DNA from: Serendipita indica DSM 11827
Taxonomy: Eukaryota > Basidiomycota > Agaricomycetes > Sebacinales > Serendipitaceae
Direction of reading: 5' to 3'
NCBI GenBank assembly: GCA_910890315.1
Contig: CAJVGD010000005.1
Span: 248,001-312,000, forward strand
Length of the DNA: 64,000 nt
This document shows positions 47,570-58,040 of the stretch, piece after piece. Within the stretch, counting starts at the first letter, position 1. Each line of letters begins with the position of its first letter. The translations under genes were made by a program, and so were the position numbers. The notes beneath the pieces were generated by a model, which searched no databases, was not told where the DNA came from, and saw only the letters and a list, made by a program, of their open reading frames with translations.

Positions 47570-48000
47570 GTTAGATGTGGCCAGCTAGAGAGCGACTCGA
47601 GACGGAGGAAGAGGATGAGGTAGAGACCAAGAGAGTAATCCTGAACAAAAAAAAAGGGAGCCGCGCATCGACACGAGCTGCCAAAAGTGTCAAACCACGC
47701 AGCAATAAATCTGCCGCGTCGTCGGCCCGTCCCTACAGCCGAAATTCACAGAGAGCTCTAAAATTTCCATCTATTTTATTGGAAAATGCACCCAAGTTGA
47801 CGAGACGGACCCCATTGGGGAAGCTGAAACCCTTCAACGTAAGATAACTGGAGAACGATGAGCATGGGGGAGGAAGGCGCGGATCGGCAGTTGTGCCTGG
47901 CCTGACATCGCTTGGCTACGACTAATGCATGGGAAAAAGGGGTCAAAAATTGTAAGCGATCAAGCCACAATCCCACCCCCTCCTGTCAACAAATTCAAAA
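47570..48000. other. Intergenic, WSC gene promoter side
   Basis: No coding frame is supported. It includes an A-rich run near 47645 upstream of the WSC gene. Confidence 0.4.
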
Positions 48001-49060
48001 CTAGATTTGTCGAACCCTTATGCCTGCCAAACCTCGGGCCAACGTTTCAAGTCTATCCGCCCTGTCTCCTTCATCAAATTCTGGCGTTTTGCCTATGTCT
48101 ACCAGATTCCTGAGCTCCTTTACACGCTGGAATATGAGCACTAGCTCCTCGTGGGACAGTTGCACATCTTCCAGTGCTATTCCCTGTCCCTGTCTGCTCT
48201 CTTGTCTCTGTCAAAACTTTGGAAGACAGATTAACAGTCCCCCGTTCGTAGGAAGCACTAAACGGGTCAGACGACGACTCTGCGGCAGAGTCCGGTCTCG
48301 ATGTCCTCTCAGAGTCTGAACCAAATGTCGTCCAGTTGAGGGCTCCTGTACGCTTCTCATCCCTCCATTTCTCGTCTGGGACTGTGCTCTGGGTATGAAA
48401 GGAGCTGACCACGGGCGCTTTTTCCATATTCTTGCCTACATACCCGTCTCTTCGTCGCTTCCGCCAAACAGACAGAAGAACATATACAAGAATTCCAAGA
48501 AACACCGTGCCGAGCACGATGGGAGCCGCAATCCATGCTTGTCTATCGCTAGACGTAGACCCGGATATCACGGAATCACGACCGGGTATGTCGACAAAAG
48601 TCCCCTGAATACTATTGAGTCTTGTCAGTAATTGAGACGCATTCCGGAAATACCCATCTACCGGACATAGTCCAACGTGAGGTCGCCAGAGAGCAGAGTG
48701 ATCCGATAGGTACATGCAAGAGTCCACGGGAGGTCGGTGCCATTAAAAATAAGAGATTGGAAAATGTGCCACTCCCTCTTAGGATCCGCGACCAAAGAAT
48801 GCTCCATCCATCGCACCATTTCGCCCGATCCAGAGTACTCAGTCACGGTAATGTTCAAACGAGCATCATATACCCCCGTTGAACCAAAGAACCTAGGGAT
48901 TGGTGAGTGTGAGCAATGGGTCCGAGAGTGTGTACGCACCAGATGCCTGCCCCGGAGAACGTGGTCTCCACCCAGCTACCACCACTTCTGATCTGCGAGT
49001 TTGTACCCTTCCAGTAGGAAGGGAGGAGATGTCCAAGTTGTGGCAGCACGGGTCTCAACC
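48001..49060 (-). pseudogene. Truncated transmembrane cluster family gene (member 10)
   Basis: Only the 3' half of a family gene remains. There is a piece of ectodomain 2 (GGSWVETTFSGAGIW, about 48995-48950) and the next exon (GVYDARLNITVTEYSGS, LTLDYVR). Then come the membrane helix AAPIVLGTVFLGILVYVLL (48530-48475) and the tail start. Exon 1, ectodomain 1 and the front of ectodomain 2 are gone. At about 49030 the sequence jumps into what, by comparison with 51430-51560, is the upstream region of such a gene. The tail is also shifted near 48195, where two bases are lacking compared with the gene at 49683; beyond that the family end (RLETLARGLAGI) is readable in another frame. It is the sister of the intact gene at 49683-51391. 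Confidence 0.8.
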
Positions 49061-49682
49061 GACGGATAAATTATCACGGATATAATTGCCAAGGCTCGAC
49101 GATGTGAAGCCTATCTCCGGCTACCTCCGTCTTTATTGTGAGAGGCCGACCAATTCATTCCATCCCATTATGCGAACTCTTCAGTCAGCCCGATCAGCAA
49201 CCATACCCTAGAATGACTTTCTCAGGTAAGAAACTGTATTTGAGTAAAGAAAATCACTCACTTCGACGGTCGGTCATCGCCTGTGCTTTAGTCCCGATGT
49301 ATATAATCAAGGCACGACGACTGTAATTCCTCTCTTCTCTCACTTCTTCCTGGCTTTAAACTTGTTTCTTATTGTGACTGGGTGACTCTTCAAGCACGCC
49401 GAACAGCGGACAGAGGAAATGTGGGCAATACCGTTTGACCTGGAGGTGCTCGCATCAGGTCCTGACTTGATCGGCATTCATTGTCAGTATCGAATCATTA
49501 GGTCTAAAAGATAGGACCTGAATGTCTATTGAAAGATGATAGAGTGTGCTTGCACTGAGGGGAATGCGGATTCGAAGCGTTATGATCACTGGTGGGTATA
49601 TACCGAGTGACATTGGCGCATTTATGTTGATATTAGATTAATAGAATACAGTCTACAGAGTCCACGTCCGTCCTTTTCGCCT

Positions 49683-51391
49683 TTACACGCCTGCCAAATT
49701 TCGTGCCAACATTTCAAGTCTATCCACCCCATCTCTATCATCAAATTCCGGTGCCTTTCCGATCTCTGCCAGATTCATGAGCTCTTTTGCGCGCTGGAAT
49801 ATCAGCGCAAGGTCCTGGTGAGACAACTGCATATCCTCCAGTGCAATCGCCTCTTGCGCATGTCCTTGTCTGCTCTCGCTTGTCTCCGTCAAAACTTCGG
49901 AAGACAGATTAGCAGCCTCCCGTTCGTAGAAAACACTAGACGGGTCAGACGAATGGAAAGCAGACAATTCCGTGACAGACTCGAGTCTCAATGACACATG
50001 AGAATCTGAGCCAAATTTCATCCAGTCGAAATGACCATGTGTGCACTTCTCATCCCTCCTCACCTCCTCGGGGACCGTGCTCTGGGTATGAAAGGAGCTG
50101 ACCACGGGCGCTTCGTCCACATCCTTGCCCACATATCCGTCTCTTCGTCGCTTCCGCCAAACATACAGAAGAACGTATACCAGAATTCCAAGAAAGGCTG
50201 TGCCGAGGATGATAGGTGCCGCAACCCATGCCTGTCTATTGCTAGAGTTTGACTCCGAAGTGACGAAATCACGACCGGGTATGTCGACAAACGTTCCCTG
50301 AACACTATTGGCTCCTCTCAGTAATTTATACTTGTCCCGGAAACTGTCTGTACCGGATATAGTCCAACGTGAGCTGACCAGAAAGCAGAGTGATCCGATA
50401 GGTACGTGCAAGAGTCCATGAAAGACTTGTATCGTTGAAGATGAGAGATTGGAGAAGCGGCCATTTCCTCTGTTGGCCTCCGACCAGAGAGTGCTCCATC
50501 CACCGCACCGTTTCGCCTGATCCAGAGTACTCGGTTACAGTGATGTTGAGATGAGTATCGTATAGGCCCGTATCACCAAAGAACCTAAAGAGTATGAGTG
50601 TGAGCAATGGGGTCGAAAGTGGACGCACCAGATGCCCGCTCCGGAGAACGTGGTTTCCACCCAGCTACCACCACTTATGGTAGTCGAGATTGAGCCCTTC
50701 CAGTACAATTTGTTCATGTCATTCAACGGAACGTGACTCCACTCAGAGGAATACGTCAGCTGAGGAGACGTGTCGTCCGCTACATTTCCTAGAGGAACGT
50801 CGACTGCGCTCATACCATACATGGAGGGGTGGGGAATCGGTAGGTCATTATTCGTTCTCGATACTATCCTTAGATTGGCGTATGTAGCAAACACAGTCAC
50901 ATACCCGAATTCAATCTGGACCGGCTGTTCTGCCGTCGCGTCGACGCTGAACACGAGTTGATGATCGTCAAAGTGACTCTGTGAGACTGGTCCAGCTTCT
51001 AGTAGCAATTTGACCCTTAAAACACCCGATGGATCGACTACGACCCCCGTCTGTTGTCGCAAGTGGAGAGGAATTGGATAACCGTCTAGCCACCATTGCA
51101 TCGACGTGTCTGCGTAAAAAGAGGCAGCGATGGACAAGAATGAACCTATATCTCACGGATAAGTATCTAGCCGCGTGTAGGGGTCTAGCTTTTCGAACCG
51201 CGAAAGAGAATGCAAGCCGTTGCGCTAGATTCGGTCGTCGGCCCAGAGATGCCAGTATGAAGTTGAGGGTTTTTGTTCCATATGCCTGATAGAAGAAAAT
51301 CATCCGACTCTGGATCCATTGGTGTCGTGTTGGTCACGTTATTATTAGGATCGACGCCGATGGTACCCCAGTAGACAGTGAGGTTGGACAT
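49683..51391 (-). CDS. Single-pass membrane protein, transmembrane cluster family (member 11)
   Basis: ATG 51391 reads MSNLTVYWGTIGVDPNNNVT, the signal-less N-terminal type, and exon 1 ends ATACILFRG. Ectodomain 1 (51140-50905) has MQWWLDGYPIPLHLRQQTG and DDHQLVFSVDATAEQPVQIE. Ectodomain 2 (50850-50640) has VADDTSPQLTYSSEWSHVPL and GGSWVETTFSGAGIW. Next are GLYDTHLNITVTEYSGS and GQLTLDYIR. The helix AAPIILGTAFLGILVYVLLY (50225-50165) is followed by VWRKRRRDGYVGK. The tail has LEDMQLSHQDLALIFQRAKE and ends RLEMLARNLAGV. It is intact and shares all intron positions with the neighbours at 41237, 43074 and 52076. The role is unknown; it is presumably displayed on the cell surface. Confidence 0.8.
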
Positions 51392-52075
51392 CTCTGATGA
51401 CCGCTTTTCTTGATTTTAATTCGGCGTCGGGAAGGGAGGACCAAGGCGATTTATGTTCAAGTTGAGGCAGCGCGGGTCTCAACCGGATAACTTGTCACGG
51501 AGATAAACTTCATGGCTTGAGGATGTTTCAATAAGTGTGGAACCTATCTCCGGCTACCTCCGCCCTTGCTGTGAGAAGCCGATCAATTCATTCGATCCCG
51601 TGCAAACTCTTCACTCAGCCCGATCAGCAACGATACCCTAGAATGACTTTCTCAGGTAAGAAACTCAGTTTGAGTAATGGAAACCACTCACTCCGATGGT
51701 CGGTCGTCATCTGCGCTTTGGCAATCTGGCTTCTCGTAGTCACACTGTGTATAAGCAAGGTACAACGGCTGCAATTACTCTCCCCTCCCACCCTTTACTG
51801 GTTTCTTTTTACTGCCACTGACCGACTCTTCAAGAACCACGCCGAACAGCGGGGGAAATGGGGGCAACGTGCATAGTTCATTCTCAGCATCGAAATCAAC
51901 ACAACTACCAGGAATAAGCAATGGGGCTCGAATGTCTATTGAAAGATGATAGAGTGTGCTCGCGCTGAGGGGAATGTATCCGAGGCGTTATGGGTATGTA
52001 TCGAGTGGCTTTGATACATGTTGATATTCAATTAGTACAGTATAGTATACAGAGTCATATCTGTCCTATTCTCCT

Positions 52076-53793
52076 CTACACACCTGCCAAGCTTCGCGCC
52101 AGGCGCTCCAGTGGGCCGTCTGATTCGTTCGATGCGGGGAGTTTTCCGAGACTGGACATGGACTTCAACTCCTTTGCTCGTTGAAAGACACGTGCCAAGT
52201 CTTCATGAGATAGCTGCAGTGCCTGCCCCTCGGTCGTGGTTGTGGTCGTTGCGTCCTCAAGGATCCTTGCACTACTTTGGGGTGAGTCAGAAGTGCGTGG
52301 ATATGTCTCCTCCGAGGCTTGCCCTCTCGAGATGAAAGCGCTATTCTCTGTGGAGGAATAGGTCGGGGTGTGCATAGACCCTTGCGTCTGTGAGTCGATA
52401 CCATCAAAGGTCACCCAGAGTGAATGTTCGGACTGCTGTGCTCTCTTCTTGTTTTGCAGGTCACAGGGAGCGGTGAGCGGGTGCCCTGCATAGAACGATT
52501 CTCTGGTCGGGGCTCGTGGGCCAACCTCCTTTCCAACTAAATTGTTTCGCCGCCTTCTTCGAATTCTGAAGAATAAATAGACCAGTATGCTCAGTAAAAC
52601 TACACCGAGAGCACAGGACCCGCCAACGATGAAGGGTGTCAGGTTACGAGTCGAGCTACGAAAGACAGAATCGATTTGCGGGGGATCAATGGCATTCCCT
52701 TGGAGTCTAAACAACATGAGCGCACACTAAGCCTAATAGTTTTATCGCCGTACCGAATGTAATCCAGGGCGATGAACCCAGAGATGAGTGTAATACGGTA
52801 TGTCCTGGCCATTGTCCAAGCCAAATTGGTCTCGTTAAAGAGGGGAGCTTGAAACAACTGTCTCTCTGCACTTCTATCCCTCTGGATGACATGTTCGCTG
52901 TGTCGAGTATGGATTCCAGATGCCGTGTATTCTGTCATGGCAATGTCGAGGTGCACATCCCACAGACCCGTACTACCAAAGAACCTAGATGCGCCATATG
53001 TATCAGAGATATTCGCCAATCTCCGTGGACCTACCAGATACCCGTTCCAGCAAAGGTGATCTCAACCCAAGAACCCTTGTTCACCGTTGAAGTTGACGTT
53101 TGATTCCAAGCGAGTGCCTCTGAAAACACAGGAGGCGTTTGAGACCACCCAGGAGAGTATCTGAGCATCGGAGACTGGTCGTCTATGACATTGCCAACCG
53201 GTACATCGAGTGCACTTTGGCCAAACGTCGAGGGGTTGGCATCAATATCATTGTCAGTGCTTCATAAGGTCAGCATGCAGAGTGACATTCTCTCAAGAAA
53301 GACGTACCCCACTTCGATTTGGATAGGTCGGTCAGGAGCCGCCTCGCCAAAGTATCCGAGAAGCTGGTGATCGACAAGTTCTTGTGAGGTCGAGTTGAGC
53401 TCTATCAAGAGCTTGACGTGGGACGCCTCGGTCGCAGAAAGGCTGTTGGCCAAGGTGATATAGTTGACTCCGAGGTTATAGCCATCCATCCAGAAGCGAA
53501 ATGAGCCGTTGAAAGCATTCGGGGCGAAATGGAGGCCGAGGGACAGCTTTGTTCCTATTGTTAATCTCAACTCCAATGAAGCGTGATAATGCAAATATCG
53601 TACCTTTGAATAGAACGCAAAGCCATGTTTTAGATGTCATCGTTGGTCCAGAGAGGCCAGTATCCCTATTGACCATATCCCAAGTTCCTATCGACAGGAT
53701 AAAGTTGTCTGAGCCTGGCCTGAGGGGTGTTGTGTTTGTCGCATTGTTCGCTGGGTCTAGTATGCGGAACGCGTCGCGATAGATTTCTGACAT
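52076..53793 (-). CDS. Single-pass membrane protein, transmembrane cluster family (member 12)
   Basis: ATG 53793 reads MSEIYRDAFRILDPANNATN, with exon 1 ending WLCVLFKG. Ectodomain 1 (53555-53310) has FRFWMDGYNLGVNY and DHQLLGYFGEAAPDRPIQIE. Ectodomain 2 (53270-53030) has VIDDQSPMLRYSPGWSQTPP and GSWVEITFAGTGIW. The next exon has GLWDVHLDIAMTEYTAS and IALDYIR. The helix PFIVGGSCALGVVLLSILVY (52640-52580) precedes RIRRRRRNN. The tail carries LQLSHEDLARVFQRAKELKS and ends PLERLARSLAGV. It is the head-to-tail neighbour of the gene ending at 49683, with intergenic sequence of the same kind. Confidence 0.8.
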
Positions 53794-54551
53794 ATGGGGG
53801 AGGAAGATGGTGTCTTGTACTATAAGGGACCTTTTATGTCTCTGTCGTTACGGTGGAAACGAGCGGCCGGAAAGGATCCGGGAGGAAGATCATGTGTTTG
53901 ATGATAAATGCCTCTTCTTGATTGATATTGAAGGGACGGTACATCGACATTCTAAGCGTTTCAAGCATTCACAGTCGCGCCATACAAGGACATCAAGTTC
54001 GCGGAATGCACATTACAAGCACTAATAATGCATCCAGAGCGGGATTTTTGCCCAGCTTTTGGTACTTCTAGAGATCTTTTTGTCCTTTGGTCATGGTGGG
54101 ATCCAAGGGTTTGAGATACCTGATCTCCACCTCGATACCACCGCAAAGGAGAGTCGTACCTCGTCTTTGGGACAGTATTTTGGCTCTTGTGTGACAAGAT
54201 CAGAGGGAACAATGCAAAGAATAAACCCATTCCGCAAAGTAACCGACGCACCATCAACATTCCACACTCGGAATTCCTAAGGATCGATGCAACGTTCTGC
54301 AAAAGTCGACATGCAAAGTAAAGCAGCGTTGCACCCGCCTCACGCGGCGTCGCCGCGCAACAAGCCGAGTCTCGACAACGCCCGTTGATCGCAAACTCTC
54401 GCCAACTGCCCAGTATATCAACAGCACGTCTGATCTATCCGTCTCGTCTGTTGGACTTTCTGCCAGTTTTCGTTCGTCCAGCCCGGGAGCGCCAGACGCT
54501 TCACGCCTTTCTCCCTTACATTGCCTTTTACTTCTTCGTCTCTAATCTACC
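53794..54551. other. Divergent intergenic region
   Basis: It lies between the minus-strand gene at 53793 and the plus-strand gene at 54552. No reading frame here looks like a protein. It presumably holds two promoters. Confidence 0.4.
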
Positions 54552-55854
54552 ATGGGAGCATTCTCCTTTATTCGGCTTGCTCTGCTCGGTACGTTCTTCT
54601 GACTCACCAATCCCTGGCTTACGAGTGATAGGCTTTGTCTGGGCACTTTCAATCGCCGTTCTTGGGATTGCTGCCAACGATATTGCGTTATCTGTTGGTT
54701 CTTTATGGTCATTTCCAAGTATTGCCCTTGCTGCGTCAATCGTCACGCATGCTATTGCTACTCCAATGTTTGTTCCTAACCCGTCCTTTGGACATAAGCT
54801 AACCCGACGCAGGATTATAATTTCGATGGCTAGAACAGGTGCAGCGGCCTCGCGCGTCATCGTCGAACTAGCTTGGGTCGGAGTGCTCTGGCTCGTGTGG
54901 CTGCTAGTTGCCGTGGTCACAACCTCGACGCCAGTTTTCACTCTGTCTTGTGGTGAATACAAGCAATGTATGTTCCTCTAAGGCTGCTTCCGTCATATCT
55001 CTGATATCATGCTAGTCTTTGGCGATGAAGCTGCATCTGAATGCATACAATTCACGCTGCTCCAAGTTTTCGCATGGCTTAATTCAGCAGTTCTTCTTTC
55101 TTACGCCCTACTTGTGTTCACCCTCGCTCTTGTTCAGAATATGCGGACCAAGCCCACAGACAAGAAGACGAATGCGTTCTACCTTGACGCATCTCTCCTC
55201 TCATTCCGGCCCAAAGATGTACAGACCACGAGGAAGGGATCAAACTACGCCACTGAAAAGGCAGATTTGACGCTTCCTATGCCTGTCGCACTCACCGCCT
55301 TGAGCGACGACGAAAGCAAGAAGGGTAGCCCGCCTTCAAACCCGCATGCCTTTTGGACGGAGCGACTTTCACGCACATCATCTATCAGCTCCGAAAGGCG
55401 CTACCCGAGCGGGGTTATGACGGGTTCATTCCCATCTTTAAACCTTTCATCCCAACAAGTCCAGCCGCCACGAGCGTCTCGGGCGTCCTCCCAGCGAACA
55501 TCCCCCCAACATCACCGAGCTACCAGCTCCTCGCAGGTTTACCAATCACAGGCATCCCCACTAGCCAATTCGCTCCAAGCGTCTACACTAGGGTACCCAG
55601 CGGACAAGAGGAAAGGTGAAGAAGGGACAAGTGGACACTATCGAAGTACGTCGCGTGGAAGTGTAAGCTCCATGAAGACGACGACGAGCGGCGGCTCGGG
55701 CCACCATCGACCAGCGCATGTGCCCTCGCCTTTGCGAAAGCCCGTTCCTTTCCCAACGCCTGATCGAGCCTCCGTCTCCACGAGGACATCGATCGTGTTG
55801 ACGAGCGAGGAACGCAAATACGGACGCCAACCATTCGAACAACAACGATACTAA
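54552..55854 (+). CDS. MARVEL-like four-helix membrane protein with long polar tail
   Basis: ATG 54552 gives a short first exon (MGAFSFIRLALLG), then an intron to about 54632. Helices follow: VWALSIAVLGIAANDIALSV, then LWSFPSIALAASIVTHAIA, then VIVELAWVGVLWLVWLLVAV. After an intron at about 54968-55013, DEAASECIQFTLLQVFAWLN leads into LLSYALLVFTLALV. Four helices with a cysteine-bearing loop before the last match fungal MARVEL-domain proteins. The cytoplasmic tail of about 230 residues is Ser/Pro/Gln-rich (SRTSSISSERRYPSGVM, HHRPAHVPSPLRKPVPFP). MARVEL proteins act in membrane apposition and eisosome-like domains; the exact role here is unknown. It is convergent with the WW-domain gene. Confidence 0.68.
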
Positions 55855-55971
55855 TTGAATGATGAGGCAGAGAAAACGGACTCTTACAGACATGGACACT
55901 CAAGGACAATGAAATGTACATCTTCATATAATCAATTTGGTTCCACGCGCATAGATTACGTCGTTCGTCCA

Positions 55972-57758
55972 CTATTTCTTTCCAAAACCAAATTTGCCCG
56001 CGAGCGAACCAAGTTGGTTGAGGTTGCTCGGTAGGCCTCCAAACCCGCCACTTCCATGTCCACCACTACCTGGTCCGTGTGCTCCATGTTGCTGTCCATA
56101 TCCTTGTTGACCTGGGTATCCAGGTTGTTGGCCATATCCCTGCTGAGGTTGTTGGCCTGGATATCCAGCCGGTGCACCCGCTGGCGATCCGTAGCCATGC
56201 TGTCCAGGTGCGCCTGCCGGGGGTGGCGCTCCATAAGGTTGAGATTGTCCAGGTGGAGCGCCGTACGCTTGATGTGGTTGCTGCCCAGGAGCACCAGGAG
56301 GCGCGCCGTGACCGCCAGCACCACCACCAGGCGGGTGACTGGTTTTATACTTGTTGATTTCACCGCCAATCTTGTTCGCAAAGCTGTCCATTTGGGCACG
56401 TCCCTTGGCACCAAAGAGTCCGCCAACCATCTTGCCTGCGCTGCCGCCGAGGAGGCCTTCTAGTCCTTTGCCTCCTCCACTTCCCGCTGCACCGTGATTA
56501 CCATAGGAAGGGTCATTGTTGTACCCGCCAGCAGCAGGGGCTCCTGGTGTCGAAGTTGGCGCACCGTAGGAAGATTGCTGGTGCTGGGGGGTGGGAGGCG
56601 CTGGTCCTGCTGGATGTTCCCAAACGGTACGAGGGGGGTGTTCTGCCGTATTGACATAGTACCATGTGTTGTAATTCTTGTCAAACTGGGTGATCCATCC
56701 AGGCGGAAGAGGTCGCTTGTCAGGGTTCTCTGATCCCGCTGGCGTTGCAGGCCCTGTCGTGGATCCAGGTGCAGCGACATGACCTCCTGTACCAGCCGTC
56801 GAAGCACCGTGGTCTGGCACGGGAGGGGAAGCCGCACCAGGTTTGTCTGCAGGATGCTCCCAGCTCGAGGGCCCGTCAGATTTAGTTGTATCGATGTAAT
56901 ACCATGCCTTGTAGTTTTCGTCATACTTGGAGATCCAACCTGTCGGTAGTGGCCGTTTATCTGGATTCTCTCCGTATCCTCCAGGCACCCCCGTGGAGGC
57001 TACACCTCCGGCCGTGTTATTTGTTGGCGCTGTCGCATGAACATCTCCAGCTCCGTGTGTTGAAGGAGGAGGGGATTGTGCTGTATGTGCCGTCGACGCC
57101 GTTGCGGGGCTCTGAGGATTCGTCGGTGGGATTCCTCCTGCCGCCGTCTCCGCTGGATGCGTCCAGGTGACAGTGCTTCCAGGATCAGCGTGCTTGGTGT
57201 TTACATAGAAGAATGTCTTGTGATCGGGATTGTACTGCTGGATCCATCCGTCGGGAAGTGGGCGCGTGTCGGGGTTTGTTGGCTCTCCAGCTGCTGCTCC
57301 TCCCGTTGGTGTAGCCGTTGCTGGAGCAGGTTGATTGATATCTAAGGGGTGGGTCCATCCGGGCTGTGGATTGACCTCTTTGGTGTTCACATAGTACCTA
57401 GGACGCAGCGTGTGAATTCAGTGATCCCATCAGACATTTGGCCGCGTCGGAATTTGACCGCAACAGGCGATCTTATTGTCCACAGGAGCATTGAAGATTC
57501 TGCTAGACTGCCTTGGCAGTCTTCATATCCCATCTCCATCTCCTGAGGAGCAAAGACGCAGTAATGACGACTCGCGACGCAGCGCGTAGACGTTGTAGTA
57601 GACGATTCAGAACCGAATAAACATACCAAGCATTCCATCTAGTCGCTCATGAAATCAGCAAATCACCCGTGGATGGCGTAATGGACCACTCACTGTGGCG
57701 AAAACTCTGAGACCCAGCCGTCGGGAAGTGGACGCGAGTCTGGATTCTGTTGCGACAT
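55972..57758 (-). CDS. Protein with four WW domains and Gly/Pro/Gln-rich tail
   Basis: ATG 57758 starts SRPLPDGWVSEFSPQ, the first half of WW1, which is completed across two introns (about 57695-57640 and 57620-57400) by WNAWYYVNTKEVNPQPGWTH. WW2 (RPLPDGWIQQYNPDHKTFFY), WW3 (RPLPTGWISKYDENYKAWYY) and WW4 (RPLPPGWITQFDKNYNTWYY) follow within one exon ending at 55972. Each keeps the two signature tryptophans (the second as WTHP or WEHP) and an aromatic pair. After WW4 come GKGLEGLLGGSAGKMVGGLF and repeats built on PGQQ, GYG and APPG, then LNQLGSLAGKFGFGKK at the end. There is no membrane helix. WW domains bind proline motifs such as PPxY; three membrane proteins of this window carry PPSY in their tails. 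Confidence 0.85.
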
Positions 57759-58040
57759 GCTGTTTGTAGTAATTCTAGTTCAACGTCCAAGGTGGTCGAG
57801 GTCAAGTTTGGATTCGCGGCTGTGCCCTGCTTTGCGCAGCTTGGACGCAACCATGACCGACTAGTCTACGAAATATACTTCAAGTCGCACCCCCAGATAG
57901 ACGTATTATTCGAATACACTACACGGTAACTCTTGTTCGTGGACGACCTGTGCCACATCGAGCTCATAATGCGAATCTCTAGTTATTTAGGTCAACCTCC
58001 CGTATCGCATTTTCAATCTCTTTGTAAAAAACGAGCGACA

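Larger units (their letters stand above)
48001..52075. repeat. Segmental duplication, ~2.4-kb unit, left copy shortened
   Basis: The truncated gene plus its flank (48001-49682) and the intact gene plus its flank (49683-52075) are homologous along gene and intergenic parts. Shared intergenic landmarks include GACTTTCTCAGGTAAGAAAC (49210 and 51643) and GTCTATTGAAAGATGATAGA (49523 and 51926). Divergence is visibly higher than in the 32.7-37.1 kb duplication, so this one is older. Confidence 0.8.
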
